DNA from: Anomaloglossus baeobatrachus
Lineage: Eukaryota > Chordata > Amphibia > Anura > Aromobatidae
Reading direction: 5' to 3'
Length of the DNA stretch: 64,000 bases
Assembly (NCBI RefSeq): GCF_048569485.1
Contig: NC_134357.1
Coordinates: 114,402,244-114,466,243, forward strand
Position numbers and translations under genes: made by a program. Positions 63,086 to 64,000 of the stretch are shown piece after piece. Position 1 is the first letter of the stretch; each line of letters begins with the position of its first letter. Under the pieces are notes generated by a model. The model was not told where the DNA came from. It saw nothing but the letters and a program-made list of their open reading frames with translations, and did not search any database.

Positions 63086-64000
63086 CGGCTTCAGGCATTC
63101 CTTCTGAGGTCATCTCCACTATGACTCAGGCTCGGAAGTCTTCCTCGGCCAGGATTTACCACAGGACTTGGAAGATTTTCCTGTCCTGGTGTCGTTCTTC
63201 CGGCCATGCTCCTTGGCCGTTCTCCTTGCCGACCATCCTGTCCTTTCTACAGTCCGGACTGCAGCTAGGACTGTCCCTCAATTCCCTCAAGGGACAAGTG
63301 TCGGCTCTGTCGGTATTATTCCAGCGGCGTATCGCCCGACTGGCTCAGGTGCGCACCTTCATGCAGGGCGCATCTCACATCATTCCTCCTTACCGGCGGC
63401 CTTTGGATCCCTGGGATCTTAATCTGATCCTCACGGCCTTACAGAAACCCCCCTTTGAGCCTCTTAGGGAGGTTCCCTTGTCTAGACTTTCACAGAAAGT
63501 GTTCTTTTCTAGTAGCCATAACGTCTCTCAGGAGAGTCTCTGATTTGGCTGCGCTCTCTACGGAGTCACCTTTTTTAGTCTTTCACCAAGACAAGGTGGT
63601 TTTCCGCCCGACTCCGGATTTTCTCCCTAAGGTGGTATCTTCTTTCCACCTTAACCAGGACATTTCATTGCCTTCCCTTTGTCCGGCCCCTGTGCATCGC
63701 TTTGAGAAGGCGTTGCATACCTTGGATTTGGTGCGGGCGCTCCGAATCTGTCACACACCGCCGCTTTTAGGCGGTGCACCTCACTTTTTGTGCTAACCAC
63801 GGGTCAGCGCAAGGGTCTCTCGGCTTCTAAACCGACCCTAGCTCGTTGGATTAGGTCGGCCATCTCCGATGCCTAACAGTGTTCTCAGGTGCCCCCTCCG
63901 CCAGGAATTAAGGCGCACTCGACCAGAGCTGTCGGTGCCTCCTGGGCTTTCAGGCACCAGGCTACGGCTCAGCAGGTTTGTCAGGCTGCCACTTGGTCTA
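63060..64000 (+). pseudogene. DIRS copy D tyrosine recombinase region, fossil, partial
   Basis: ARIYHRTWKIFLSWCRS and SLNSLKGQVSAL match the N-terminal domain in A-C. LRRVSDLAALS carries the catalytic arginine, and a segment with AHSTRAVGAS is legible near 63917. The window ends before the tyrosine. Broken. Confidence 0.8.

Larger units (their letters stand above)
59094..64000 (+). mobile_element. DIRS-type retrotransposon, copy D, diverged subfamily, cut by window edge
   Basis: The left end TTCTTCATCGTTCCTATGGGAG and the following ATGGGTGTATAGCTTCTGCC correspond to the left terminal repeat of A-C, but with many differences. Gag-like, RT-RNase H-methyltransferase-like and recombinase regions follow in the same order. 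The right part lies outside. It is broken, with about four or more breaks in the visible part. Protein differences throughout show a separate, older lineage. It sits in COX5B intron 3 in the sense orientation. Confidence 0.9.

Overview
This is vertebrate nuclear DNA, almost certainly from a frog with a large, repeat-rich genome. Three things point that way: several DIRS-type tyrosine-recombinase retrotransposons, Tc1 elements and dispersed repeats of kinds abundant in anurans, and one host gene whose coding exons are tiny and widely spaced. A hyloid frog is my guess from the repeat types; that part is inference.

The only host gene I can support is COX5B, the nuclear gene for subunit 5B of mitochondrial cytochrome c oxidase, on the + strand. 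Exon 1 (34562-34673), exon 2 (35084-35154) and exon 3 (56869-56968) are visible, with GT/AG splice sites and matching phases. The last exon, with most of the zinc site, lies beyond the right edge. A GC-rich promoter with a TATA box and GC box sits just upstream. Intron 1 is 410 bp, intron 2 is 21.7 kb and intron 3 exceeds 7 kb. The long introns are swollen by mobile elements.

Layout. 1-4.8 kb: a Gmr1-like Ty3/Gypsy element on the minus strand with one long open frame (gag, protease, integrase, then RT) running off the left edge. 4.9-5.76 kb: a TTAA-flanked palindromic MITE. 5.8-11.86 kb: DIRS copy A. 11.9-17.8 kb: dispersed repeats, a MITE, a solo LTR, a transposase fragment and a minisatellite. 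17.8-25.0 kb: an LTR retroelement on the minus strand with matching 658-bp LTRs, one of which carries a Tc1 element with an intact transposase. 25-31 kb: microsatellites, a decayed second Tc1 type, MITEs and a second copy of the first Tc1 type. 31-34.4 kb: a solo LTR and a MITE with a minisatellite. 34.5-57 kb: COX5B exons 1-3; intron 2 holds a SINE split by a solo LTR, DIRS copies B and C, MITEs, a 22-bp minisatellite and a 3.3-kb TTAA element. 57-64 kb: intron 3 with a TTAA element full of short tandem repeats and DIRS copy D, cut by the window edge.

The observations I rate highest are these. COX5B is spread across repeat insertions. All four DIRS copies lie in the COX5B sense, and three of them carry a splice-acceptor-like and a donor-like signal bracketing about 300 bp, a possible cryptic exon in the two copies inside intron 2. 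The Gmr1-like element looks whole and has integrase before RT. Three related solo LTRs have 4-bp target duplications. Several insertions are nested, which gives a relative chronology. All coordinates were read by eye; family names rest on recognised motifs, not on a database search.
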